NCBI GenBank assembly: GCA_013054445.1
Contig: JAAMPI010001369.1
Span: 1 to 15,359, forward strand
Source of the DNA: Cudoniella acicularis
Lineage: Eukaryota; Ascomycota; Leotiomycetes; Helotiales; Helotiaceae
DNA length: 15,359 nt
Direction of reading: 5' to 3'
Below the pieces are notes generated by a model that made no database searches, was not told where the DNA came from, and saw nothing but the letters and a program-made list of their open reading frames with translations. Position 1 is the first letter of the stretch, and each line of letters begins with the position of its first letter. The position numbers and the translations under genes were made by a program. Positions 1 through 9,079 of the stretch are shown piece after piece.

Positions 1-1
1 C

Positions 2-632
2 CCCGTCCCAGATCCAAACCCATTCGCATTCCCCCCCTTCCCCCCATTCTACCACGCCCCCAAAGAACCACAACCAGATTCCGACCATGACTCAATCTTC
101 TCATCCGCGTCTTCGGAAGAAAGAAGCTGGCACAATTTCCTCGAGCACACAGGAAATTTCATCTTTCCTACGGATCAAGCACCCAGTCCACCACGTGTGA
201 GACCCCGCGGAGGAGAGAATGTGAGTTTGGGGGAGGTATTGAGAGAGATTTTACCTGCTTCTGGTACTCGGAATTCTAATGTTCGTCACTCACAAGATCG
301 TGCTTTTCCACAAAATCATAACCAGACACATCGACCTTCTCGCTCTTTGCCTCAACCTTCTTCCTCCTCCCATCCCAATCCCCATCCCCAAGCCCAACAA
401 TACCACCAAAAAAGCCCCAGAAGATGACGCCCGCTACCAAGCCCTCATCGAGAAAGCAGAAGCACAAAAAGCCGCTCTCCTCACAGAAGTCAAAGCAGAT
501 GAGCTAAAGATTAGGCAGCTGAATAGTGTGAACATGGAGGGTGAGCTGGTGGCACTTCATGGCTGGTATGAGATGCGGATTGAGGAAATTGACGAGAGTT
601 TGGAGAAGGCTTTGCGGGAGTTGGGTATGTAA
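2..632 (+). CDS. Unrecognised coiled-coil protein, C-terminal part (5' cut by window edge)
   Basis: The reading frame is open from base 2, so the start lies outside the window. Two exons can be joined: 2-220 and 297-632. The intron (221-296, 76 bp) has donor GTGAGT, a CTAAT branch point at 275-279 and acceptor CACAAG. It is phase 0 and links the two open frames exactly, which supports the model. The first exon is rich in Pro, Phe and Ser (disordered in appearance). The second has a proline/isoleucine run (PPPIPIPIPKP) and then a charged helical segment of about 70 residues (from EDDARYQALIEKAEAQKAAL to EIDESLEKALREL) that should form a coiled coil. I do not recognise the family and assign no function. 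The stop is TAA at 630-632. It converges on the Sds3-like gene. Confidence 0.6.
221..296 (+). other. Intron of the partial coiled-coil gene
   Basis: The intron starts GTGAGT and ends CACAAG, with CTAAT 17 nt before the acceptor. Removing its 76 bp moves the upstream frame into the downstream one. Without it the upstream frame stops at 427. Confidence 0.6.
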
Positions 633-1213
633 ATTTTTAGGGTGAGAGGGGTGGAGGATGAGGAATCAGTGCTAATTGATCGACTTTGAGGAAATGCACT
701 TGCTACTGCCACCCCACCCACTTGGGTACTAAATATTTAATTAATACAATATAATTTTGCCTTGCCAGTTTTGATACATAGACTCTTGACAGCGTGTAAT
801 ATGTGAAGCCATGATTGATATAACGTAATCTTGTAACACAACAATAGCAAATAGCCATCCGACTTTTTGGAGGGATATGCTCTAAAGCTTAAGGTGAGGA
901 GTTGGAGGATAAGTGAAGGATAGTTTCCCACTTCTAGCTATATAGGATGACGCGAAAAGACATATAGCAATACGGGGGGAAAGAATAAAAGACCGCACAA
1001 GACAGTCACCATATCCATCCTACTTGGTAGATAAATAATTGAATGATAGACGAACAGAAAATTGAAAATGAAACGAATATGGTATTTTTGCAGCCGCCCG
1101 TCGGCGATATCGTATCTAGCCTTCAAACTTAGCCCCTTAAAACCCAAACGCCATCCCTATCGCTGAATCTATGAACAGATATACAAACTCACCACCGATT
1201 CTCCCAGAGAGTA
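633..1213. other. Convergent intergenic region, 3' untranslated ends
   Basis: This 580-bp region lies between two genes pointing at each other. It is AT-rich around 730-790 (TAAATATTTAATTAATACAATATAA), as expected of 3' UTR and polyadenylation regions. The short ORFs here show no recognisable protein. I see no RNA gene or repeat. Confidence 0.5.
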
Positions 1214-2918
1214 TCAACTCAGCACCTCACCCTTATGTTTAAACCGCCGCCCCCTGCTACTTTGTCCCTCTCCCGTAGCCTGCCTACTCATCGGTACACC
1301 ACCCATCTCACTAGCAGCCTGACTCAGCGTCCTTTCCATCATCTCGCCTCCGACAATTCCGTCATCGTCCCTTTCATTACTCGTCCTCACATAAGAAGTC
1401 TTGTCGTCGGATTTGATATAGTAGTTGTAAAGGCGAGGAACGGCGACGATTTCTAATAGATCCCTACCCCCACGTTCCAAGTCGAGATTTCGGCCATAGC
1501 CTTCTTTGTCATTGTATGACCGTGCCCGTCGAATCATGTCCAATTCTGAAGCTGCATCCTCGGCACTAAGAGGAGCAGGCTGATTTGCAGCCTCGCCTTT
1601 CCCAATGGTCTTTTGTATGGCAAGGATCGGTGGAAGTTTGGGTATTTGTCGGGTCAGGGCTGAAAGGTTGCCGGGAAAGTTGATGTCGTTGAAAGCATCG
1701 ATTCCTATCCCCGTAACATAGTTTCCAGCGAGCCCTCTTGTACTGCGAGTGGCATGTGAGAATTGTCTTTCCATCATAGCACCTCCCGGGGGAGACTCCG
1801 CTTCCTCATTATCTTGTTCGTTCCCTGCAATTGTTTTCTCGTGCTCGGAGCTCGACTCGGATTTGCCATTGGGTGGAGAGTCGATGTCGTCGGAGAAAGG
1901 TGGATGTCTTTGCATATGGTTGTGTGCCGCCAACGCTGCTACGTTGTAAGTCATTGCCAACTCCTTTTCGGTGAAGAGCTTGTCGATGCTGTATAGAGAA
2001 GAGTCGATTTGGGCGGCAGTAAGGCTGTGCTTCTCTGCAAACCAAACAGGAGTATTTGAACCATTTTCAATCCGCTGTCTCGAAGGGGCTGGCGATTCGT
2101 CACTGTCTGCCGCTTTCCGCTTCCTCTTATGACTCTCTCCAAAGGTGGGAAGCTCTTCCGCATCCCGACGATGATGTCTAGTAGTACGTTTTCCGTGAAT
2201 TCCACCTGGACTAGAGGGGTTCGCAATACCGAATTGACTTGGATGTAAGAGAAGAGCGTTACTCTCGCCAATTTCCATCGTCTCCTTGTCCCTCGAAAGC
2301 CTGTTTTTCTTGTTTGTGACACTATTAATCAATCGATCGCGGAGGGTCGTGGCTAGAGTCTTATGCTCCACGGCAGCAAGCTTCTTTCTGTAGGCATGGG
2401 CAGATTCAAGTTCGCTCAACTTGACGTCAAAGTCTCTCTGTAAAATATTAGCCACGGGATCCTCGAAGGTAGAACCAAAAAGAGCGTACCTTGTGGGTAA
2501 CAAGCGCCGCATCCCGCTCTTCCATCGCATCATTCACATCCTTCGCAAAGTCTGCGTATACCTTCCCGGCTCTAGGAGGAGGAGTTGGGCCAATGGATTT
2601 CATCATCGTCTTTCTGATATTTTCTTGAACCAGCTCGTCAATCTCTGCAGGGTCGTTCCGTAGTTGTTCTTTGCCGTTGGCGTCGGCCTCCATGATGAGG
2701 TTCATGTCGATTTGCAGAGCTTGGAGCTGCTCGCGGTAGTGTATGTCTCTATTGGCAGAGAATTGCGCGGTGATATCTGCCAGACGCTCTGCGAGGAGAG
2801 TCCGTTTCTTATCTCGTTTTGAAAGTTGCTGCTGGGGTGGGGAGTTGGATTGTTGTCTGTCGATTCGGTGCCCTCCTCCTATAACGGGAGAGAGCTGTGG
2901 TGAGGGACTCATTGCCAT
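1214..2918 (-). CDS. Sds3-like subunit of the Rpd3L histone deacetylase complex
   Basis: The model has two exons, 2490-2918 and 1214-2437, giving 550 aa. The intron 2438-2489 (52 bp) has donor GTACGC, branch GCTAAT and acceptor TTTACAG, and is phase 0. The start is the first Met at 2918 (MAMSPSPQ). Visible in the protein: a disordered Pro/Gln/Ser N-terminus (1-35); a long charged helical region (about 36-200) with YREQLQALQIDMNLIMEAD and then RKKLAAVEHKTLATTLRDRL ending in KKNRLSRDKETMEI, the coiled-coil pattern of the Sds3/SUDS3 family; a basic stretch (about 225-252, KRTTRHHRRD, KRKRK) that may be a nuclear signal; and a second conserved-looking block (about 284-315, IDKLFTEKELAMTYNVAALA). 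The C-terminal third is disordered. Sds3 family members scaffold the Rpd3L/Sin3 corepressor that deacetylates histones in the nucleus. Family membership comes from motif resemblance. Dep1, a related Sds3-domain protein, is the main alternative name. Confidence 0.75.
2438..2489 (-). other. Intron of the Sds3-like gene
   Basis: Read on the minus strand the intron runs GTACGC to TTTACAG, with a GCTAAT branch point close to the acceptor. It is phase 0. Splicing joins ALVTHK to RDFDVKLSEL and keeps the coiled coil continuous. Confidence 0.75.
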
Positions 2919-3988
2919 GATTCAAACTGCTCAGTGTATGTGGGAGCCCGCGGAGAGTTGGTTTGTGGGCTAAAACTCTGTCGTTTTGTTCTTTCGAGTG
3001 TGCTGAAGAAAATGCGCTGCTGGTTCGGGGTCTTCCTCCACCAAGGCGAGAGTGGTGCTTCGTAGTTCTAGAAGAGGAAATTTGGAGGCGGAATTTGAAG
3101 CAAGTATACGGCGATGCTCGCAGAGCGAGTGGCATGCGCGAGAGAGTCAGCAATTGCGGACAATAGGAGGTGAGTAGTATTGTCAGAGACTGAATTGAAT
3201 GCAATCAACTTCACTCTCACTTCGCGCCAACGCCCAGGGCACAGGGCAGTGCGCATGACGCCTAATCCCTGCACTTTCCGCCGAGCCGGAAAAATAGTTC
3301 AGCCGACGAGGAGAACCAGTGGAAACCCACGTGATGGGGCTCTCATGTGATCTTGGAAAAGAGTCTGGTTTGTACCTATTACTTTTATCTCTCGACCGCA
3401 GCGTAGTGAAATAAATACCTTTTGAACTTTAGGAATTTTGACCGTGTTGAATAAGGATTAGATTCCAATACTGCTATCCCAGTAAAGAATATAAGAGAAG
3501 GAGAACAAAGCAACTACTACGAGAGGAGTAAAAGTTGTTAAGAACGGATGGAAGTATTCTCATTGATGTGTATTACATTATAAATTATAATTCCGTTAGT
3601 AGATGCCTCTCACTGAAATCTCGCACATTGGACAAATTGACAATAACATACAATTTCTAATAAGATAAATTATTCTCATATGTAATGAGCGCCTGCAATA
3701 GCAAGCAAGATTTCGGTGCATACTTCGCTTGACTAGAGTCAGTATATGTGACTCCATCTATTTTCTAGATACTATTATTCTGTCTAGGACACAATCATAA
3801 GGGTATGCAATCCTGCTTCTTTTTGTCCTCCAACGCCAAATGATGCAAATCACTGAAATCCGCTGACTCAGAAAGCCCTTTTACGTCAACGCCTAATTCG
3901 CAAATGTATCCGGTCTAGGATTGTTTTGGTGATAACCAGGAGCCGATTCCTCCATAAAATTCGCCAGTGGGATTCTTCAGATAGCCTT
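2919..3988. promoter_or_regulatory. Upstream region of the Sds3-like gene and 3' flank of the PARP-E2 gene
   Basis: This 1.07-kb stretch has no convincing gene. The part next to 2918 should hold the promoter and leader of the leftward Sds3-like gene. A CACGTG E-box lies at 3328-3333. The segment of about 3360-3800 is AT-rich and unremarkable. Gcn4/AP-1-type sites occur at 3736-3741 (GAGTCA), 3749-3754 (TGACTC) and 3864-3870 (TGACTCA). A minus-strand ATG at 3135 would open an upstream reading frame running past the Sds3-like start to 2809, if transcription begins beyond it. Confidence 0.4.
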
Positions 3989-6900
3989 TTAATAGCGGCT
4001 TGGACCGGGAGCCGCAAAATCCCCAAAGTCCGGTGGGACCTGCCAGCCATGCTGGGCACAAGCACGCTTGTAGGCCTCGATTGCTTCGCCGACGTGGTAG
4101 TCGGATTGAACTTTAACCCTACTCTCTAAACGTGCCGGCTTCGGTTCGAGGTTCATGATTGCCATGCGGACTTGGAGTAATACACTCTCAATAGTTGATA
4201 CCGCACTCCATCCCGAGTTGGTGAGAAGTTCCATACACATCGCACCACCAGCAGTAACATGGCCACCACCTCCTGCCATAAAAGGAAGGAATCGTGGTCT
4301 GATCACACGAACGAATGGTGGGCTATGAGGATATTCCTTCCCGAACCGGATTTCGAGAACAACACTCGTCACGCCTGCAGCTTTCATATCCTGAGCTAGA
4401 GGTAAGGTTGACTCGAAAGAGTGCAATTCGACAATCCACTGATAGACATTGCTGACGAGGTTGGGATCAATATACCAACCGAGCTCGTGGAGCGGGGTTT
4501 TCTTCTGGACCTCCAAGACTTCCTTTAGACTTCGATTTAAAGTTTTGGTGGCCATGAGGGTAGCATATGCTGGCGGATCCAACATTGGTAAATTTGATTG
4601 GTCAAGAGAACCAGGAATGAAATCAGTTTGTGGCTTCGCAAGTACTTTTGGTCCCGAATTTCTAAGAAGTAACAGTTAGTATCAACACGGCAACAGACAT
4701 ACGACAGTATATGGGGTGGCATGGTCAACTTACAACATAACAAAATCATTTTCGGAGGCACCCTTGCCTTTACCTTGATTGTCTTCATCATCAGAGAGGA
4801 GAAATTGCAGGTCAACGAGTTCATCGCTATCACTGGCAGCCTCAGCTGAAAGGTCAAATGATCTGGACTGCTTCCGCTTTTTGCTAAGAGGAGTACCGCT
4901 AGTCTCTGCAGCATCGGGGCGGAAGCTTCTTGAGGTCGTAATTGCACATAGCGGCACACCAATCGCCTTTCCGAGCGTTGACTTAGCCATATACCTTGGG
5001 TCCTGCTGGACTGAAGGAGATGTCTCGGGAACGCTATAAATCATCAGCTAAATGAATGCTCGAGGAAATTTAAAAGAGCAAGCCATACCCATTGCATCTG
5101 CCGCAGTAGCTGTACGTGAACCATATTGATCTACAGCACCGCTTACTTGAACGAGAAGATATCGACATTGAATCCAGTCGACGTGCTGAACCACCAAATA
5201 GGGTTGAGAACTCTGATACTTTGTTGGACAGTTCACAATCTCATTGAGACTCATCGCCGATTGAACCTTCAATTCTGAACCTTGCCACATGTTCTATGGT
5301 TTATCGTAAGCTTCTGCTTGGCAGCTTCAGGTACGAAATATTTTTTGGTACGACTTACCGGGTTCTGTTGAGCATAACCAACCGAGGTTGCCTGGTCCAT
5401 TGCATGGTACACTCCATGGCCGTAGGCTCTTCCATGTAGAGTTTCCTTGAAGTCTAATCCGCTTCGAATAATACTGTGCCAATTTGGAAGAGGGCTTCCG
5501 TGCCAAGCAAACAAAGTTGGGTGAGCTGCGTCAAAGTTCCCTTGCTCCTGCTTCAAAGCATTTAAAAATCTTTGTTCCTTGTCTGGTGCACCTTGCGCAA
5601 ATCGGAACTGAACCCAACCTGGACCAATATTTGCTATTCTCTGGTCGAGTCTAACTTTTGCTGCAGCAACTTCATGGTCTTCCTGGCCTGGACATTTGTC
5701 AACTTGAACGATGCAAGAGCGATTAGAGGCGATAATCCATCTCAGAAGACCCAATGCTGCTGGCGAGATGCGCTCTTTCCAAGCACGAAGATTCGGCTCA
5801 GAATACCGAGCTTGCTGTAACATGTATGTCTTCATGTCTTTGATAGATGGTAGCGTCTGAAGAAGAAGGACAATTGTCTCGGCCTTGAGCTTGTCATCCA
5901 TATCGTCGAAATTCTCATTGTAAATGGCCAAATTAGCTTGGACAAGGGAAGGTGGAGGAGGCGTTGTTGCAGGAGTGGCCAGAATAACAGCAGCTTTTGT
6001 TGGGCCTGGGTGTGGAAAGGTGCCATTTTGAGAGGTTAAACCCAATTGTGTAACCGGAATTTCGGATAGCTTGACTGTTGGGAAGAACGAGATATCCTCG
6101 ACACGAAAGTGTTCGGCAGGCCTACCTAAAGTAGATATTAGCTTGACCAAAAATAACCGACTGTTCATTATTCTGGCTGACGTACCAAATGATGTGATGA
6201 CGACCCAATCTCCAGTACGAACCGGACAACGGTTCTCATTCTCAAACACAATTTCGTGGCGGTTGGTATCAAATCTAACAACTAAGAGGTCCTTTTGAGC
6301 TTCTGCGGGTGTGCTGGAAGCCAAAGCAGGCTGTGCATACATAGGCACATGGTTGGAAGTAACGTAATTGGTGACAGGAGGGACTGCAAGGCTCATACCT
6401 GTTGGGTATTCTCGCAGACGTCGATTCTATATTGAATTAGTTCCGTTATTTCTTTTGATGACTTCATTAAACGACTTACAAGGGCGCTTGCGTAACAGAA
6501 GCTAACAAGGAGATCAACCACGTATGGCTGTGTTAGAATCTCATGTTCAACCGAAGGTCCAAATCCCAGAGACATGTATTGATAGAGACAGAGTGGCTTG
6601 CTGCAGACATAAGGCTTCAAAGCTTCAAATTCTTCCTCGATCTTGTCGTGACACACAAGACAATATTGTGTACACCGAACCAAATATAGAAGTGAGAACT
6701 GAGCGGCTATAAGTGGAAAGGAAACTTGTTGCATTTGACTGTCAGTCAGATGATCCTTGGAAAGAATCTCCGCTAAATTACTATCCGTAGCGGTCTCCTC
6801 CTCGTAGTAGGATGACGGAAGCTCTGCGCTGTTGTTGTCGATTCGAGATTGTTTTTCGTTGAACCATAATTTTGCGCCAGACCAATTAATCCCAAAGCTG

Positions 6901-8061
6901 TTTCTAATCTTGAGGAGAGAAATGAATTGCTGGTTAATGAATTCATTTAGGGAGCTGCTAATAAACAAACTCGAGAATCCAGCGGCGGGTTTTTCGGTTT
7001 CCCTTGCGGGGTCGGATGGCGACTTGTCGTCTCCCTCACCTTCACCCTTCTTGATGTCGGTGAAAGCAGCAAGTGCTTCGAGCAACGTTGGCTTGTATTT
7101 ATTACTGACGCCGATCCGGAAGCTGATTCCACCAGACTTTGCGGCCTCTTTCACGATAGTGTCGAATTCTCTGTAGCCATTTGAATAACGCATGAGCAAT
7201 ACTATGTATTGATGCGGTTCCAGGTCCCAAGCTTGAACAGCTTCATCAGAGAGTCCAAGCCTAGCGACTTTCACAGAGATACTGAGTAAACTGGACACTG
7301 AGTCGGCTTTCATGCCACTCAGGATACCAATCTTAAAACCAGCTCGCTTGACTGCTAGCAGATCAGCTCGAATGCGTCTGTTTACCTGGGCAGCATCTCG
7401 AGGTGACAGATTGATCGTAGTCGCGGCTGCTGGTCCTCCAGAAGAAACTCTCCACTCGTCATCTGAAGACGGGTATTCGTCCTCGTCTTCTTCCTCGTCT
7501 TCCGTACCATCCTCCATCTGGATATCCGATCCTTCGTCTAGATCGAAAGGATCACCCTGTGATCTAACAGCGAGAAGCTTTCGCAGCTTCTTAGATATGT
7601 CACTGACAAGATCTTGAATAGTCATGCCTGCGGAGGTTTCCTGGACATCTTGAAGAGCTTGGCCTACACCATCGGGAAAGTCGGCGGAAAGGGTAGAGAT
7701 CATGTATGTATTCTCGGCGGGATATCCGCTAACATCTAGAAAAGGTCAGTAATCTGAAAACCCCTCATCTGGAGTTTCTAGGATTGGTCCAAGAGGCGGG
7801 GAAATCATGTTACAGCCCCCAACATCGCGTTTTCGACTATGAGGATCATGACGATGAGGGGGTTTTTGCAGAGTAGCGGGGATAAAGGAGACCGAGGGGG
7901 CTTACCCAGAGCCATTAGTGATATCTCGATTGGAAGGCCCGTAATTGGGACAAAACAGATATTGAGGTCTCCATCTTCGTCACCTTTGACAATTGAAGTA
8001 ATGCCAGGAATGTCCAGGGCGGTGCCGCGGCGACATCGGCGATGTAGGCCTTTCGAGGCAT
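3989..8061 (-). CDS. PARP-UBE2Q fusion: ADP-ribosyltransferase plus E2 ubiquitin-conjugating domain; exon 1 frameshifted
   Basis: Seven exons are modelled: 7906-8061, 6480-7735, 6186-6426, 5359-6125, 5147-5293, 4734-5047 and 3989-4661, about 1184 aa if the exon 1 frame is continuous. The order is: start MPRKAYIADV; an N-terminal module; an acidic low-complexity run (EDEEEDEDE); a Cys-rich block (CTQYCLVCHDK, KPYVCSKPLCLYQYMSLG) that could bind zinc; the PARP catalytic region of exons 4-5 (AWHGSPLPNWHSII, GRAYGHGVYHA, then the last strand WIQCRYLLVQ); a disordered linker with KKRK; and a C-terminal E2 fold (FGKEYPHSPPF, GGGGHVTAGGAMCMELLTNS) whose Cys in AMCMELL is the likely catalytic residue. 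The PARP His and Tyr are present, but no Glu is seen at the third triad position, which suggests mono-ADP-ribosylation at most. Fungal proteins combining PARP and E2 domains are known. The expected role is coupled ADP-ribosylation and ubiquitin transfer. Exon 1 needs one extra base to read through, so the copy may be broken or the sequence in error. Confidence 0.85.
4662..4733 (-). other. Intron 6 of the PARP-E2 gene
   Basis: Donor GTAAGT, a perfect TACTAAC branch point and acceptor TTCTTAG, 72 bp, phase 2. It joins SENDFVML to NSGPKVLAKPQTDFIPG ahead of the E2 domain. Confidence 0.85.
5048..5146 (-). other. Intron 5 of the PARP-E2 gene (uncertain borders)
   Basis: Donor GTAAGC and acceptor CATTTAG, 99 bp. 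This is the only canonical pair I found that keeps the frame (CRYLLVQ to LMIYSVPETSPSVQQDPR). Better-looking signals (GTATGG donor at 5088, CTGATGATTTATAG acceptor at 5038) would give about 51 bp but put the next exon out of frame by one base. Confidence 0.45.
5294..5358 (-). other. Intron 4 of the PARP-E2 gene
   Basis: Donor GTAAGT, acceptor CCATAG, 65 bp, phase 0. It joins GYAQQNP to NMWQGSELKVQSAMSLNEIV within the PARP catalytic domain. Confidence 0.75.
6126..6185 (-). other. Intron 3 of the PARP-E2 gene
   Basis: Donor GTACGT, branch GCTAAT and acceptor CTTTAG, 60 bp. The length is a multiple of three and there is no internal stop, so the frame alone does not prove it. The splice signals and the resulting VITSFGRPAEHFRVEDI favour removal. 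If retained it adds 20 residues. Confidence 0.65.
6427..6479 (-). other. Intron 2 of the PARP-E2 gene
   Basis: Donor GTAAGT, branch ACTAAT and acceptor AATATAG, 53 bp, phase 0. Splicing gives FCYASAL-NRRLREYPTGMSLAV, running into the next open frame. Confidence 0.85.
7736..7905 (-). other. Intron 1 of the PARP-E2 gene
   Basis: Donor GTAAGC, CTGAC branch point (in TTACTGACC) and acceptor TTTTCTAG, 170 bp, phase 1. It joins ALMAL to DVSGYPAEN through a split GAT codon. Confidence 0.75.
7906..8061 (-). pseudogene. Exon 1 of the PARP-E2 gene with a one-base frameshift
   Basis: From the ATG at 8061 the frame reads MPRKAYIADVAAA, then leaves the conserved-looking frame and stops at a TAA. The frame one base over reads LDIPGITSIVKGDEDGDLN and then ITGLPIEISLMAL. 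It splices in phase at 7906 to exon 2 (DVSGYPAENTYMIS). No GT-AG intron fits between the two halves. The shift must fall at about 8010-8030 in a GC-rich stretch (GCGGCACCGCCCTGG), where loss of one C would explain it. An alternative in-frame start upstream at 8167 gives an unrelated, basic N-terminus. Confidence 0.6.
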
Positions 8062-8541
8062 GGCGGCAGGACGGACGCCGTGTAGAGGGTTGAATGGGAA
8101 AGCCTTCTACAGTATTCTCCCTTGCAAAAGTATTGACGGAGAAGCAGGTGGAAAAGTAGGTGGTCAATTTTGGTGGGGAAGGAAAGTCGACAGTTGATGT
8201 ATCCCGAGCGATTTGGCGGGGATAAATTGGTGGAAGAGAAGCCGTTTTATGTACTGGTAAATGTGTACAGGCACCTTTAAAAGAGAAGTTCGGCGTGGAA
8301 TCGAGGCGACGACAGGTTTAACGCAAGGCCTGGAAGTCGCGCGAATTTCGAAGGGGCGGCGGGCGCCGACTTTTCCAGGGCGTTCAGTACAATTCGAGAA
8401 CTCGAATAGAGTCGCCGTTGAAATGAATGCAAGAGAAGCAGACTAGATACTTCGCCTGGAAGTCTGGAGAAAAAGAGAGAGCTCAGGACTCAAGAGTAGC
8501 GAAGTAAGGGAAGTTGGAGTCGCTGGATGACTTACCGCAGC

Positions 8542-8569
8542 CTCGCCTGCCTTGCGCAAGGCAGACGAG
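8542..8569. repeat. 28-bp near-perfect palindrome
   Basis: The core CTGCCTTGCGCAAGGCAG (8547-8564) is a perfect 18-bp palindrome. It extends by a further four pairs (CTCG...CGAG) with one mismatched pair at 8546/8565, so 13 of 14 pairs match. It lies within the divergent promoter, and a dimeric regulator site is one possible reading. Confidence 0.7.
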
Positions 8570-8582
8570 CAGGGGTCAGTGA

Positions 8583-8587
8583 CCAAT
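8583..8587 (+). promoter_or_regulatory. CCAAT box
   Basis: CCAATCAG matches the core bound by the Hap/CBC complex in ascomycetes. It overlaps the end of the GGTCAGTGACC palindrome and points toward COG7. Motif match only. Confidence 0.35.
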
Positions 8588-9079
8588 CAGAGGGGCACAA
8601 GGAGGGCCAATTCACCTGATCCGGGTCGGTTGCCTAGAAGTGGCCGCATTATGAGGTGCAGGGGTGTATAGCAACGCCTAGCTAGAGAAGAATTAGCTTA
8701 GGTCGTCCTCGTTGCAATTGAACCTCTAGCAGCGACTTGTGTAAAACCCAGCACACGGGCAAATATCACAAGAAGCTTCACTGATGTTGGAATGTGCAGG
8801 GTGGGGCTACAAGCCTACAATCTAGATTAGTGTTTCCAGCCAGGTAAATTAGGCACCAGCTACCTGCAAACGAGTCAGCGATAGGAGGCAGCATCCCTGT
8901 ACGATCGCTGTAGCGCCATATTCTGGGCAGTCTAAGGCCTAGACACTACCTAACTCCTTCGTACTTAGTTCACCCCACCAAACCCAAACTTGGCAGCAAT
9001 ATATCTTCTCACTGAACAACTCCGTCCCTCTCAAACCTCCCGTCTTTTGCTCCTCTCGTGTGCAATTGCACCGTCTGCC

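Larger units (their letters stand above)
8062..9079. promoter_or_regulatory. Divergent promoter region between the PARP-E2 gene and COG7
   Basis: About 1 kb with no convincing gene separates two start codons facing away from each other, so both promoters should be here. Visible elements are a near-perfect palindrome (8542-8569), an 11-bp palindrome GGTCAGTGACC (8574-8584) and a CCAAT box (8583-8587). The leader just before COG7 (about 9010-9079) is pyrimidine-rich, as in many fungal 5' UTRs. Short ORFs here look like chance. Confidence 0.5.

Noticed and set aside
1951..2322. Alternate-frame minus ORF of 123 aa inside the Sds3-like gene
   Set aside because: It overlaps the longer frame that continues the coiled coil across the intron.
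7312..7617. Plus-strand 101-aa ORF with a long serine run
   Set aside because: It is the antisense shadow of the acidic GAA/GAT codons in PARP-E2 exon 2.
8261..8446. Plus-strand 61-aa ORF in the divergent promoter
   Set aside because: It is short and basic with no motif or splice partners. It is best explained as chance.
8990..9079. Upstream in-frame Met giving COG7 a hydrophobic, signal-like N-terminus
   Set aside because: COG subunits are cytosolic. The DNA is pyrimidine-rich leader-like, and the Met at 9080 has a better context (GCCATGG).
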